Assembly (NCBI GenBank): GCA_030824115.1
Contig: JAVBYI010000004.1
Location: forward strand, 310,001 to 374,000
DNA: 64,000 bases
Reading direction: 5' to 3'
Origin: Rhodocyclaceae bacterium
GTDB taxonomy: Bacteria > Pseudomonadota > Gammaproteobacteria > Burkholderiales > Rhodocyclaceae
A program made the translations under genes and the position numbers. Each line of letters starts with the position of its first letter. The first letter of the stretch is position 1. Below are positions 43,244 through 52,796 of the stretch, one piece after another. The notes beneath the pieces were generated by a model. That model did no database searches. It was not told the origin of the DNA and saw only the letters and a list, made by a program, of their open reading frames with translations.

Positions 43244-44298
43244 TGTCCGTTATCAGCAAACAGCGAGCCGTTTTGCACGCTGTTGGGGGCCGCTAGCCCA
43301 AAATGCCGCCAGATGCTCGCTGTCGCCACGCGTCCGCGCGGCGTACGCTGCAGGTAGCCCTGCTGGATCAGGTAGGGTTCCAGCACGTCCTCGATGGTGT
43401 CGCGTGCTTCGCCAATGGCGGCGGCGAGGTTGTCGACACCGACGGGGCCGCCACCAAATTTTTCCAGCATCGCGCCGAGCAGCTTGCGGTCCATCACATC
43501 GAGACCGAGATGGTCTACGTCGAGCATGATCAGCGCCGCATCGGCGATGTCGCGCGTGATGGCGCCGTCGTGTTTCACCTCGGCGAAGTCGCGCACGCGG
43601 CGCAACAGGCGGTTGGCGATGCGCGGCGTGCCGCGGCTGCGTTTGGCGATTTCGAATGCGCCGTCGTCGGCAATCGCACAATTGAGCAGGTGGGCCGAGC
43701 GGTGCACGATCAGGCCAAGCTCCTCGGGCGTATAGAACTCCAGCCGGGCGACGATGCCGAAGCGGTCGCGCAGCGGATTGGTCAGCATGCCGGCGCGCGT
43801 GGTGGCGCCCACCAGCGTGAACGGCGGCAGATCGAGCTTGACCGAGCGTGCCGCCGGGCCTTCGCCGATCATGATGTCGAGCTGGAAATCCTCCAGCGCC
43901 GGGTAGAGAATTTCTTCGACAACCGGCGAGAGACGATGAATCTCGTCAATGAACAGCACGTCGTGCGGTTCGAGGTTGGTCAGCAGCGCGGCGAGGTCGC
44001 CGGCGCGCTCCAGCACCGGGCCGGAGGTCTGGCGCAGATTGACGCCCAGTTCATGCGCGACGATGTGGGCCAGCGTGGTCTTGCCGAGACCGGGCGGGCC
44101 GAACAGCAGCACGTGGTCAAGCGCTTCCTTGCGCTTCTTGGCGGCCTCGATGAAGATTTCCAGTTGGCCGCGAATCTTTTGCTGGCCCACGTAGTCGGCG
44201 AGCTTCTTCGGCCGTAGGGCGCGTTCGAGGGCCTCCTCCTGCGTGGTGGCTTTTTCAGCCGTAATCAGCCGGCTGGCAAACGAGTCGGTTTCGATCAT
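43240..44298 (-). CDS. ruvB: Holliday junction branch migration ATPase RuvB
   Basis: AAA+ motor of the RuvABC resolvasome, 352 residues. Walker A is [15 protein letters not shown] (about 63-77), Walker B is [10 protein letters not shown], sensor 1 is in LVGATTRAG, and a C-terminal winged helix ends RTPRGRVAT. It is separated from ruvA by an AI-2E family transporter gene. Confidence 0.96.
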   Translation of the reverse strand: MIETDSFASRLITAEKATTQEEALERALRPKKLADYVGQQKIRGQLEIFIEAAKKRKEALDHVLLFGPPGLGKTTLAHIVAHELGVNLRQTSGPVLERAGDLAALLTNLEPHDVLFIDEIHRLSPVVEEILYPALEDFQLDIMIGEGPAARSVKLDLPPFTLVGATTRAGMLTNPLRDRFGIVARLEFYTPEELGLIVHRSAHLLNCAIADDGAFEIAKRSRGTPRIANRLLRRVRDFAEVKHDGAITRDIADAALIMLDVDHLGLDVMDRKLLGAMLEKFGGGPVGVDNLAAAIGEARDTIEDVLEPYLIQQGYLQRTPRGRVATASIWRHFGLAAPNSVQNGSLFADNGQ

Positions 44299-45341
44299 GA
44301 TTCTAAGGTGGCTGTTTTTGACCAGCTTTCGACAAGGGTAAGGGCGAGAGCAAGAATGACCGGGCCGAGGAAGATGCCGACGAAGCCAAAGGCCAGAATG
44401 CCGCCGAAGACGCCCAGTGCGATCAGCAGGATCGGCAGGCTGGAGGTGCGGCTGATGAGGATGGGCTTGACGAAGTTATCGACACTGCTGATGACGGCCA
44501 CACCCCAGATCACCATGAAGATGGCCCAACCGGTCTGCCCCTGGTCATACAGCCACCAGGCGGCGCCACCCCAGATCAGCGGTGGGCCGACCGGCACCAT
44601 GGAGAGGAAGAATGTCCCCGCACTGAGTAGCAGTGCCGCAGGGACGCCTGCAATCAGAAAGCCGATCAGCGCCACGATGCCTTGCGCGGCGGCGGTGCCG
44701 ACGATGCCGATCATGACGCCCATGATGGTGGTGCGGGTCAGGGCCAGCATGCGTTCCCCCAGTTCGCCGCCGATCTTGTCAGCCAGCAGGGCGGCGCGGC
44801 CGGCCAGCGCACGGCCATCGCGATAAAAGAAAAAGGCAATGAAGACAACCAGGGTCAGTTCAAGCAGACCCTGGCCGATCAGCCCGACGCTGGCGAGGAG
44901 GAATTTGCGGGTCGGCTCGAACAGTTGCTGACCAAGGCGGGTCAACTCTTCCTGGCTGGTGGCGAGCTGGCGCCAATAAGTATCGAGGGGTTCGCCAATC
45001 AGCGGCAGCGTGACGAGCCAGCTAGGCGGCGGATGGTCGCCCGACTCGAACCAGGGACGTAGCAGCGCGAGCAACTGGGTGACGCCATCGGTGACCGTGG
45101 CGGCGAGGTAGGACATCGGCAGCAAGATGGCCATGGCGAGCAGCAGGGTGAGCAACAGGGCGGCCAGCGTCGTGCGTCCCTTGAGCCGCGCTTCAATCCA
45201 GGCAAACAACGGCCAAGTGGTCAGGCACAGGATGGCCGAAAACAGTAGCGCGGCAAGGAAGGGGGCCAGCACCCAGGCGGTGCCGATGCCGAGCAGGGCA
45301 ACCAGGGCGATGCGGGCGTTACGGCGCGTGGTTTCGTTCAT
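44295..45341 (-). CDS. AI-2E family transporter (PerM-like)
   Basis: Membrane protein of 348 residues with seven or eight hydrophobic helices. It has the family arrangement: two N-terminal helices, a helix-loop domain around residues 85-145, and the C-terminal segment [28 protein letters not shown]. Family members export or exchange small molecules or ions; the substrate here is unknown. Overlaps ruvB by 4 bases. Confidence 0.9.
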   Translation of the reverse strand: MNETTRRNARIALVALLGIGTAWVLAPFLAALLFSAILCLTTWPLFAWIEARLKGRTTLAALLLTLLLAMAILLPMSYLAATVTDGVTQLLALLRPWFESGDHPPPSWLVTLPLIGEPLDTYWRQLATSQEELTRLGQQLFEPTRKFLLASVGLIGQGLLELTLVVFIAFFFYRDGRALAGRAALLADKIGGELGERMLALTRTTIMGVMIGIVGTAAAQGIVALIGFLIAGVPAALLLSAGTFFLSMVPVGPPLIWGGAAWWLYDQGQTGWAIFMVIWGVAVISSVDNFVKPILISRTSSLPILLIALGVFGGILAFGFVGIFLGPVILALALTLVESWSKTATLES

Positions 45342-45348
45342 GTCTCGT

Positions 45349-45951
45349 TCATGGCTTGGCGAGGGATTTTAGGGCCTGGCGGATGCCCTCCGAAACGCCG
45401 ATGTCGGCAGGCAGGATTTTTAATGCGGCGGCGGCTTCGCGTTCGCTGTAACCCAGTGCCAGCAGGGCATTGAGAATGTCGCTCATGGCATCCGGGACTG
45501 CCGTAAATGCCGTCCCGCCAGCGCCGACTTTTATGCCGCCCCCTGTTCCGACCGGCAGCTTGCCTTTCAGTTCAAGCAGGAGGCGTTCGGCGGTTTTTTT
45601 GCCAATGCCCGGAATTTTCACCAGCCGTCCGGTTTCCTGCAGCGCTACGGCCTGCGCCAACTCGCCAACCGAGAGGCCGGAGAGGACCGCCAGCGCCATG
45701 CGTGCGCCGATGCCGGAAATTTTCAGCAACTGGCGGAACAGGGCACGCTCCGCCTCGGTGAGAAAACCGAACAGCAGATGGGCATCCTCGCGCACGACTA
45801 GGTGGGTGACGAGCGCGACCTTCTCGCCGAGATTTGGCAGATTGTAGAAGGTGCTCATCGGCACATCGATTTCGTAGCCGACGCCACTGACGTCGATGAG
45901 AATTTGCGGCGGGTTTTTTTCCAGCAGGGTGCCGGTGATGCGGCCGATCAT
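45349..45951 (-). CDS. ruvA: Holliday junction DNA-binding protein RuvA
   Basis: Binds four-way junctions and loads RuvB. It has 200 residues from the ATG at 45949-45951 ([10 protein letters not shown]); the longer frame overlaps the upstream glycosyltransferase. N-terminal OB domain (1-62), two helix-hairpin-helix motifs ([25 protein letters not shown]), and a C-terminal three-helix domain (about 155-200). A perfect dispersed repeat (45508-45532) encodes KVGAGGTA at about 141-148, inside the flexible linker that joins the C-terminal domain. Confidence 0.95.
   Translation of the reverse strand: MIGRITGTLLEKNPPQILIDVSGVGYEIDVPMSTFYNLPNLGEKVALVTHLVVREDAHLLFGFLTEAERALFRQLLKISGIGARMALAVLSGLSVGELAQAVALQETGRLVKIPGIGKKTAERLLLELKGKLPVGTGGGIKVGAGGTAFTAVPDAMSDILNALLALGYSEREAAAALKILPADIGVSEGIRQALKSLAKP
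45508..45532 (-). repeat. Dispersed 25-bp repeat, copy 12 (in ruvA linker)
   Basis: Perfect consensus match. Sense orientation, translated KVGAGGTA. Confidence 0.92.
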
Positions 45952-47135
45952 GGGCATAGCTCCTCGATGCGTCGCACGAGGTTGTTGATCACCACCTCTT
46001 GCGGAAATGCCGCGTATTTTCGCGCAAAGGCCTGGGCATTGCCGGCGAATAAGGGATCGAAAACCACCCGTTGCAGTTTTTGTGGCAGGTCGTCCGCTGG
46101 TTTTTCCGGATCGACGAGCAGGCCGGCACCCATTTCCTCGACGCGACGTGCCATCAGGAATTGTTCGAGATGCCATGGCAATAGCAGAACCGGTTTGCCC
46201 TTGAGCAGGAAGCGCGTCGTCGTGGACAGGCTTCCATAGGTGATGGCGATATCGGCTTCCTGGCCGGTTCTGGCCAGATCGACCGGGGCCTGTGTGAATG
46301 TCAGATGGGGTGCAGCAAAACGCGCGATGAGCGTCTCGGGGGCACCCGGGAAGAACACCACCGTTGGAAGTCCGAGGGCGTACAAGGCAGCAAGGACGGC
46401 TTCATGGTGGCGTGCCTCGGTGCGCAAATAGGCGAAGATGCGCTTGCCGGGCACATCGGGCCAAGGTGCGGGGGCGCCTACCCCTGCATCTGGCAGATTG
46501 CCCCAGTAGCGTGCCGGCCCGCGCTGGGCATAGTGATCCAACTCCGGAAAACCGAGCAGGGTATCCTCGGCAACGTCGAACAACTGGGTGACGCCTTTTA
46601 GAGGCGATTTGCCGAAATGGGCCAGCACGGCATTGACGCTGGTCAGTGCCGGTTGCTCGATGGCGACGAATTGATCCGCCGGAATGGCCTGCCAGGGCCG
46701 CATATTGGGGGCAGGAATCTGGCGCGGCGGTACACAGAACCCACTGGAAAAGAGTACGGCCGGCAGGCCGAGACTGCGTGCAGCCAGAAGTGCCGTGGGG
46801 GCGTGGTCGGCGAGGAGGATGTCCGCCTGCGTCAGGCGCATCAATTCGCGCCAAGCAACGGTTAGGCCAAGCAAGTCGGCAGCATGGGCATAGCCGAAGC
46901 GCAGCAGGATGTCGGCATAGGACAGCGGAGGCCCTTGCTGGCCTTGCTCGGGAAAGGTGGGCGCCTGTAGCCAGGTAAATCCTTCCTGATCGAGCAGACG
47001 AGCTGCTGCAATGCTTGAAGCAACGCCCCAATGCACATGATGTCCTTGATCACGCAGGGCGCGCGCTAGTGGCAGGAAAGCACCCAGATGGCCTAGCCCG
47101 GCGCCAAACTCCCACGCATAAAGAATGTTCGCCAT
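45948..47135 (-). CDS. GT1-like (MGT-type) glycosyltransferase
   Basis: Protein of 395 residues with a GT-B look. The N-terminal half starts [24 protein letters not shown], as in UDP-glycosyltransferases acting on macrolides or lipids. The C-terminal half (about 225-390) has [20 protein letters not shown] and [25 protein letters not shown], the nucleotide-sugar-binding segment. The usual HGG is replaced by YGS, which may alter donor binding. It lies between ruvC and ruvA, sharing overlapping start/stop codons with ruvA. Acceptor unknown. Confidence 0.85.
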   Translation of the reverse strand: MANILYAWEFGAGLGHLGAFLPLARALRDQGHHVHWGVASSIAAARLLDQEGFTWLQAPTFPEQGQQGPPLSYADILLRFGYAHAADLLGLTVAWRELMRLTQADILLADHAPTALLAARSLGLPAVLFSSGFCVPPRQIPAPNMRPWQAIPADQFVAIEQPALTSVNAVLAHFGKSPLKGVTQLFDVAEDTLLGFPELDHYAQRGPARYWGNLPDAGVGAPAPWPDVPGKRIFAYLRTEARHHEAVLAALYALGLPTVVFFPGAPETLIARFAAPHLTFTQAPVDLARTGQEADIAITYGSLSTTTRFLLKGKPVLLLPWHLEQFLMARRVEEMGAGLLVDPEKPADDLPQKLQRVVFDPLFAGNAQAFARKYAAFPQEVVINNLVRRIEELCP

Positions 47136-47665
47136 CAGACCAGTCGCCCATTTTTAACGCGATAGCCCTGTGTGGCCATGGACCCCAACTGCCCGCCATG
47201 GGCATGGCAAATCGCGCAGGCAAGTGCATCGGCAGCATCGGCCGAAGGTTCGCCCGGCAGTTGCAGCAGGCGGGTGACCATGTGGCTGACCTGTTCCTTG
47301 GCCGCCTTGCCATGGCCGACCACGGCCTGCTTGATCTGCAGGGCGGTGTATTCCGCCACGGGCAGGCCGGCGAGGACGAGGGCGGCGATGGCCGCCCCAC
47401 GTGCCTGACCGAGCAGCAGGGTCGATTGCGGATTGACGTTGACGAATACCTTTTCGATGGCGGCTTCGTCGGGTTGATGGGCCGCGATCACCTCACTGAT
47501 GCCGTCGAGCAGGGTCTTGAGGCGCAGTGGCAGGCTGTCCTTCTCGTTGCTGCGAATGCAGCCACTGGTGACGTAGGCGAGCTTCTGGCCGGTCTTGTCG
47601 ATGATGCCGAAGCCGGTGATGCGCAGGCCAGGATCGATGCCGAGGATACGGGTAGTCGTGCTCAT
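47135..47665 (-). CDS. ruvC: Crossover junction endodeoxyribonuclease RuvC
   Basis: Holliday junction resolvase of 176 residues. RNase H fold with acidic catalytic residues in [14 protein letters not shown] (Asp at about 11), AIEKVFVN (Glu at about 70) and the late [14 protein letters not shown] (Asp pair at about 142-145). First gene of the ruv group; its stop touches the glycosyltransferase start. Confidence 0.95.
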   Translation of the reverse strand: MSTTTRILGIDPGLRITGFGIIDKTGQKLAYVTSGCIRSNEKDSLPLRLKTLLDGISEVIAAHQPDEAAIEKVFVNVNPQSTLLLGQARGAAIAALVLAGLPVAEYTALQIKQAVVGHGKAAKEQVSHMVTRLLQLPGEPSADAADALACAICHAHGGQLGSMATQGYRVKNGRLV

Positions 47666-47835
47666 GTTGACTGTGAAGATACACCAGCGTGCCAGACGGC
47701 TTCCTGGCGCGGTAGGATTGGGCGGTTTGATGCGTATATCGAAAGCACGAATTGGTGGGCGTTGCTGTTTGCGCGGAAACTAGCCAAAAAATCGGAGTGG
47801 ATGCATATCGACATCTGCCTGACGAGGAGGGTTCC

Positions 47836-49461
47836 ATGAACCAGATGAAGATCAAGACCCGGTTCTATATATTGATCGGGTTCTCTGCACTGATGCTGCT
47901 CTGGGTCGGTATGACCGGCCTGACGGGCATTGGTGCGTCGAACATGACGGTGGCTGCGCTTTACAACGACAACCTGCTGTCGATCGAGCGGCTGAACGAG
48001 ATCCGCAACAACCAGATGCAGATCCACATCACCCTTGCGGCGGCTCGCCAGGAGAGTGATGCGTTCGAGATCATCGCGCATACCGACAAGATCGCGGGCA
48101 TGATTTTTCGCATCGATGGTTTGCTCAAGGAGTACGAGGCGCGCACCCTGGCGTCCGATGAGCGTGCGTTGCTGGAGGCTTTCGTCAAGGCGCGCATAAA
48201 CTTCGGACGCACCGGCGTGATGCCGATGATTGACCTGCTGCAGGGGGAAAAGTTTGCCGAGGCGGATGAGTTACGCAAGACGGTGATGGAACCCGCTTAT
48301 GCAAAGGCCTCTGCCGCCATCGATACGCTGCTCAAATATCAGGTCGACCATGCGCGTGCCTCCTACGAGGAAGCGAGTACGGCCGCCGCGCAGGTGCGCA
48401 TGATCACGATTGGCAGCATGGTGGTCGGGCTGGCGCTGTCCATCCTGGCGGGGCTTTTCATCACGCGCGCGATCACTCGGAGTGTCGCCGAGCTGGTCAA
48501 GGCGGCCTCGGCGCTGGCGGAGGGCAATCTGGCGGCGCGTGCCGCCATTCGCGGTGGCTGCGAACTGGGTCAGGTGGGCCTGACATTCAACAAGATGGCG
48601 GAGGAGTTCTCGACCGTCTTGAGCCAGGTGCAGCAGGCATCGACACGCGTGGTCGATACCTCGGCGGGCGTGGCCGATACCGCGCGGCAGGTGGCCCAGT
48701 CTTCTCAAGGCCAGGCCGGGGAAGCGGCGGATGCCTCGGCCTCCGCCGAACGACTCAATCAGGCCATCGGCGATCTCGTCGCGCGCAGCGAACAGGCGGC
48801 CGGTGCGGCCGAAGAAACCAGCAACCTGGCGGTGCATGGGCAGCAGGTCGTCAATCAGGCAGTGGCCGGCATTCGCAACATTGCCGTTACCTTCGGCGAG
48901 TCGGCGCGGCTGGTGGATGCGCTGGGCAAGAGTTCCGACCAGATTGGCGCGATCGTCGCCGTCATCAAGGAGATCGCCGACCAGACCAATCTGCTGGCGC
49001 TCAATGCCGCCATTGAGGCGGCACGTGCGGGTGAGCAGGGCCGGGGATTTGCCGTGGTGGCGGACGAGGTACGCAAACTCGCCGAGCGCACAACCGGTGC
49101 GACGACAGAAATCTCGACCATGATTACGGCGATCCAGAGCGAAACACGGGGTGCCGTCCAGTACATGGAAGTCGGGGGGCGCCAGGTCGATAGCGGACTA
49201 CAACTGGCCGAACAGGCGGGTGAAGCGCTCGAACGCATTAACGCAAGCATCCGCGCCGTGGCGGCGGCGATTCGTGAAACGGCAGCGGCAACCTCCGAGC
49301 AAGCCGCCACCAGCCAAGATATTTCCGGGCGCGTCGACAGCATTGCCCGCATGGCGATATCCAACAGCAGTTCGGTGGCTGGCACCACCGATGCCGTGCA
49401 TGGCCTCAAGCAATTGGCTGAGGAACTGCAGGGACTGGTGTCGCGGTTCCGGCTGGCGTAA
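47836..49461 (+). CDS. Methyl-accepting chemotaxis protein
   Basis: Transmembrane chemoreceptor of 541 residues. TM1 at about 11-31, a periplasmic four-helix ligand domain (about 32-188), TM2 at about 191-212, HAMP (about 213-265), and a cytoplasmic coiled-coil signalling domain. The signalling tip [20 protein letters not shown] lies at about 378-397. I chose the ATG at 47836, with GAGGAGG upstream. No CheR-docking pentapeptide is at the C-terminus. Ligand unknown. Confidence 0.94.
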   Translation: MNQMKIKTRFYILIGFSALMLLWVGMTGLTGIGASNMTVAALYNDNLLSIERLNEIRNNQMQIHITLAAARQESDAFEIIAHTDKIAGMIFRIDGLLKEYEARTLASDERALLEAFVKARINFGRTGVMPMIDLLQGEKFAEADELRKTVMEPAYAKASAAIDTLLKYQVDHARASYEEASTAAAQVRMITIGSMVVGLALSILAGLFITRAITRSVAELVKAASALAEGNLAARAAIRGGCELGQVGLTFNKMAEEFSTVLSQVQQASTRVVDTSAGVADTARQVAQSSQGQAGEAADASASAERLNQAIGDLVARSEQAAGAAEETSNLAVHGQQVVNQAVAGIRNIAVTFGESARLVDALGKSSDQIGAIVAVIKEIADQTNLLALNAAIEAARAGEQGRGFAVVADEVRKLAERTTGATTEISTMITAIQSETRGAVQYMEVGGRQVDSGLQLAEQAGEALERINASIRAVAAAIRETAAATSEQAATSQDISGRVDSIARMAISNSSSVAGTTDAVHGLKQLAEELQGLVSRFRLA

Positions 49462-49487
49462 CAAGCCTGGCGGCGCGCGACCGCGCG

Positions 49488-50336
49488 TCAGCGACGCGCG
49501 ATATAGACGCCGCTGACCGCCAGTGCCATGCCAGCCAGCGCCAGACCACCCAAGGTTTCGCCGAACAGCAGCCAGGCCAGCAGCGCGGTGGTCGGCGGCG
49601 TGAGGTAGAACAGGCTGGCGACATTGACCGCGCTGCCGTGGCGGATCAGCCAGTTAAGCAGCGAAATGGCGCCAATCGACAGCACCAGCACCAGCCAGCC
49701 GAGGGCGAAGAGGAAGTCGCCGGTCCAGTTGATACGGAAACTGTCGGTGGCGAAGACGATGGCGCCGGTCACGATGGCACTGGGCAGAAATTGCGCCACC
49801 GAGCCGCTGCGCCAGTCGAAGTGTGGGCTGAAGCGTTTCTGGTAAAGCGTGCCGGCGGTGATGCCAAGCAGTGCTGCGAGGGCAGGCCACAGGGCATCGA
49901 ATGCGAAGCCTGCCCCCAGCTTGTTCGCCACCACCAGCGCGACACCGATGAAGCCCAGCCCCAGTCCGAGCCACTGGCGCGGCAATACGTTTTCGCCGAG
50001 CAGACGGCCGGCGACGGTGGCAGTGAGCAGGGGTTGAAGGCCGACCACCAGTGCGGTGATGCCGGCCGGCAGACCCTTGCCGATAGCCACAAAGACACCG
50101 CCGAGATAGAGCGCATGTACCAGTAGACCGCTGATGCCAATATGCAGCCATTGGCGGCCGTCTCTGGGCCAGGGGGCCCGCCAGGCCAGTGCAATGCTGG
50201 TCATCAGGGCAATGACCAGCAGGTAGCGGACGAACAGGAAGGCGAGCGGTTCGGCATGGGGCAGACCGAACTTGGCACCGAGAAAACCGGTGCTCCAGAG
50301 GAAGACAAAAAGGAAGGGCGCCGCCTTGGCAAGCAT
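49488..50336 (-). CDS. EamA/DMT family transporter
   Basis: Inner-membrane carrier of 282 residues with ten hydrophobic helices in two EamA repeats. Typical segments are FLFVFLWSTGFLGAKFGLP at the start and ALLAWLLFGETLGGLALAGMALAVSGVYIAR at the end. Substrate unknown; family members export amino acids or metabolites. Confidence 0.9.
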   Translation of the reverse strand: MLAKAAPFLFVFLWSTGFLGAKFGLPHAEPLAFLFVRYLLVIALMTSIALAWRAPWPRDGRQWLHIGISGLLVHALYLGGVFVAIGKGLPAGITALVVGLQPLLTATVAGRLLGENVLPRQWLGLGLGFIGVALVVANKLGAGFAFDALWPALAALLGITAGTLYQKRFSPHFDWRSGSVAQFLPSAIVTGAIVFATDSFRINWTGDFLFALGWLVLVLSIGAISLLNWLIRHGSAVNVASLFYLTPPTTALLAWLLFGETLGGLALAGMALAVSGVYIARR

Positions 50337-50344
50337 GGAAGATA

Positions 50345-50361
50345 GAGCTGGCGGGACGACG
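50345..50361 (+). repeat. Partial copy of the dispersed repeat, next to copy 13
   Basis: AGCTGGCGGGACGACG resembles the right half of the repeat and lies six bases before a full copy, so the two look like a tandem pair with the first one truncated. Confidence 0.5.
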
Positions 50362-50366
50362 CCGGC

Positions 50367-50391
50367 AAAAGTTGGCGCTGGCAGGACGGCG
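50367..50391 (+). repeat. Dispersed 25-bp repeat, copy 13 (between yebC and the EamA gene)
   Basis: One core mismatch (GTTGG). Intergenic, 12 bases past the yebC stop. Confidence 0.87.
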
Positions 50392-50402
50392 GCTAGCAGT
50401 CT

Positions 50403-51128
50403 TTATTCATCCATGACGGCAGTGGTATAGACCTCTTGCACGTCATCAAGGTTTTCCAGCGCATCGAGCAGCTTCTGCATCTTCACGGCGTCCTCGCCGG
50501 CCAGTTCGGATTCGTTCAGCGGCTTCATGGTGACTTCGGCGAACTCGGCCTTGAAGCCGGCCGCTTCCAGCGCTTCCTTGACGGCGAGGTAGTCACCGGG
50601 GCCGGTGACGATCTCGATTGATCCATCCTCATTGGTGGAGACATCCTCGGCGCCCGCCTCGATGGCGGCATCCATCAGCGCGGCTTCATCGGTGCCCGGC
50701 GCGAAGATCATCTGGCCACAGTGCTTGAACATGAAGGCCACGCTACCCTCGGTGCCCATGTTGCCGCCATGTTTGGCAAAAGCGTGGCGGACTTCGGCGA
50801 CGGTGCGCACCTTGTTGTCGGTCAGGCTATCCACCATCACGGCCGCGCCGCCGATGCCATAGCCTTCGTAGCGGATTTCCTCATAGTTGACGCCCTCGAG
50901 TTCGCCGGTGCCCTTCTTGATGGCGTTCTCGATCTTGTCCTTGGGCATGTTGACCGCCTTGCCCTTGTCCACGGCCATGCGCAGGCGTGGGTTAAAGCTC
51001 GCGTCGCCCCCGCCCATCTTGGCTGCCACGGTGATTTCCTTGGCGATCTTGGAGAAGGCGGCACCGCGCTTTTCGTCCTGACGACCCTTGCGGTGTTGGA
51101 TGTTTGCCCATTTGGAATGACCGGCCAT
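50403..51128 (-). CDS. yebC: YebC/PmpR family DNA-binding/translation factor
   Basis: Protein of 241 residues beginning [22 protein letters not shown], the family signature. [20 protein letters not shown] and the three-domain length fit. Family members act as transcriptional regulators or help ribosomes through proline-rich stretches. The usual ruvC neighbour is not adjacent here (about 2.7 kb away). Confidence 0.94.
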   Translation of the reverse strand: MAGHSKWANIQHRKGRQDEKRGAAFSKIAKEITVAAKMGGGDASFNPRLRMAVDKGKAVNMPKDKIENAIKKGTGELEGVNYEEIRYEGYGIGGAAVMVDSLTDNKVRTVAEVRHAFAKHGGNMGTEGSVAFMFKHCGQMIFAPGTDEAALMDAAIEAGAEDVSTNEDGSIEIVTGPGDYLAVKEALEAAGFKAEFAEVTMKPLNESELAGEDAVKMQKLLDALENLDDVQEVYTTAVMDE

Positions 51129-51202
51129 GATGTGTTTCCCTTGGTTTTTGGTTGTGCTGCGTACAATCCGCGAATTCTACAACCCCCTCTGTGAGAGCCG
51201 CC

Positions 51203-52708
51203 ATGATCCAGCCCTTGTCGATTGCCAAACATGGCGAAATTGAACTGCATCTTCTGCCCGCCCTTGCCAATCGCCACGGCCTGATTACCGGTGCCACCGG
51301 CACGGGCAAGACAGTCACCCTGCAACGCTTGACCGAGCAGTTCTCGGCGATTGGCGTACCGGTCTTTCTTGCCGATGTGAAGGGCGATCTTTCCGGTCTT
51401 GGGGCGGCGGGGACGCCCTCAGACAAGCTGCAGCAGCGACTGGACAGCCTGGGCGTGAGCGACTGGGCACCGCGCGCGAACCCCACCGTGTTCTGGGATG
51501 TGCTCGGTCAGTCCGGCCATCCGGTGCGGGCGACGATTTCCGACATGGGGCCGCTGCTGCTGGCGCGCCTGCTGGGGCTCAACGATACGCAAGAGGGCGT
51601 GCTGCAAATCATCTTTCGCGTGGCCGATGATGCCGGCCTGCTGCTGCTCGACCTTAAAGATCTGCGCACCATGGCGCAGTATGTCGGCGACAACGCCGCA
51701 CAGTTCAAGACGCAATACGGCAACATCTCGGCGGCTTCAGTGGGCGCCATCCAGCGCGGTCTGCTGACGCTTGAAGAGCAGGGCGGCGACCGGTTCTTCG
51801 GCGAGCCGATGCTCGATATCAGCGATCTGATGCAGACGCAGGATGGCAAGGGCGTGGTGAATGTCCTCGCTGCCGACCAACTGATGAACTCCCCCAAGCT
51901 CTATGCCACCTTCCTGCTGTGGCTGCTGGCGGAGCTGTTTGAACAGTTGCCCGAGGCTGGTGATCTGGAGAAGCCGAAGCTGGTGTTCTTCTTTGACGAG
52001 GCGCACCTGCTATTCAATGACGCACCGGCCGCACTGGTCGACAAGGTGGAGCAGGTGGTACGGCTGATCCGCTCCAAGGGTGTCGGCGTTTATTTCGTCA
52101 CGCAAAATCCGCTCGACGTCCCGGACAAGGTGCTTGGCCAGTTAGGCAACCGCGTGCAGCATGCCTTGCGTGCCTTCACGCCGCGCGACCAGAAAGCGGT
52201 GAAATCGGCCGCCGAGACGATGCGTGCCAATCCGGCCTTTGATGCGGCTGCAGTGATTACGGAATTGGGCGTGGGCGAGGCGCTGGTGTCTTTCCTCGAC
52301 GAAAAAGGCCGGCCCAGTGTCGTCGAGCGGGCATTTGTCTTGCCGCCGGCTTCGCGCCTCGGCCCGCTCACCGATGGCGAACGCCAGCAGGCGATCCGTT
52401 CCTCCGTGCTCTATGGCCATTACGAAAAGGCGGTAGATCGTGAGTCGGCCCATGAGAAGCTGACGGCGCGTGTGGCAGAAGCCACCCCAGATACTCCGCC
52501 ACAAAAAGTCGGCGCTGGCGAGACGGCACCCCAGCAAGGTGGTGGCCTGAGCGACCTGCTGTTCGGCCGCACCGGGCCGCGCGGCGGGCAGACCGATGGC
52601 CTCATGCAACTGGCGGCCAAGACCGTGGTGCGCACCATCGGTTCGCAGGTCGGCCGCGAGATCGTGCGTGGCGTGCTGGGGTCGCTGCTGGGCGGAAAGC
52701 GTCGCTGA
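51203..52708 (+). CDS. HerA-like ATPase, DUF853 family
   Basis: Predicted helicase-type ATPase of 501 residues. Walker A is [14 protein letters not shown] (about 30-43), Walker B is [13 protein letters not shown] (about 260-272), and an Arg/Gln-rich motif [27 protein letters not shown] follows. I chose the ATG at 51203 ([11 protein letters not shown]). A dispersed repeat (52504-52528) encodes KVGAGETA at about 435-442, in a linker before a Gly/Arg-rich C-terminus. Divergent from yebC. Confidence 0.92.
   Translation: MIQPLSIAKHGEIELHLLPALANRHGLITGATGTGKTVTLQRLTEQFSAIGVPVFLADVKGDLSGLGAAGTPSDKLQQRLDSLGVSDWAPRANPTVFWDVLGQSGHPVRATISDMGPLLLARLLGLNDTQEGVLQIIFRVADDAGLLLLDLKDLRTMAQYVGDNAAQFKTQYGNISAASVGAIQRGLLTLEEQGGDRFFGEPMLDISDLMQTQDGKGVVNVLAADQLMNSPKLYATFLLWLLAELFEQLPEAGDLEKPKLVFFFDEAHLLFNDAPAALVDKVEQVVRLIRSKGVGVYFVTQNPLDVPDKVLGQLGNRVQHALRAFTPRDQKAVKSAAETMRANPAFDAAAVITELGVGEALVSFLDEKGRPSVVERAFVLPPASRLGPLTDGERQQAIRSSVLYGHYEKAVDRESAHEKLTARVAEATPDTPPQKVGAGETAPQQGGGLSDLLFGRTGPRGGQTDGLMQLAAKTVVRTIGSQVGREIVRGVLGSLLGGKRR
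52504..52528 (+). repeat. Dispersed 25-bp repeat, copy 14 (in DUF853 gene)
   Basis: One difference from the consensus (GCGAGACGG). Sense orientation, translated KVGAGETA. Confidence 0.9.
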
Positions 52709-52796
52709 GAAAGCAGGTAATCCCTGAAATGTATGACCAAAGCTGGATTGCCAGCTTCGGGTCGACATGCAATCATCCTAAGTGATGCATCACAAT

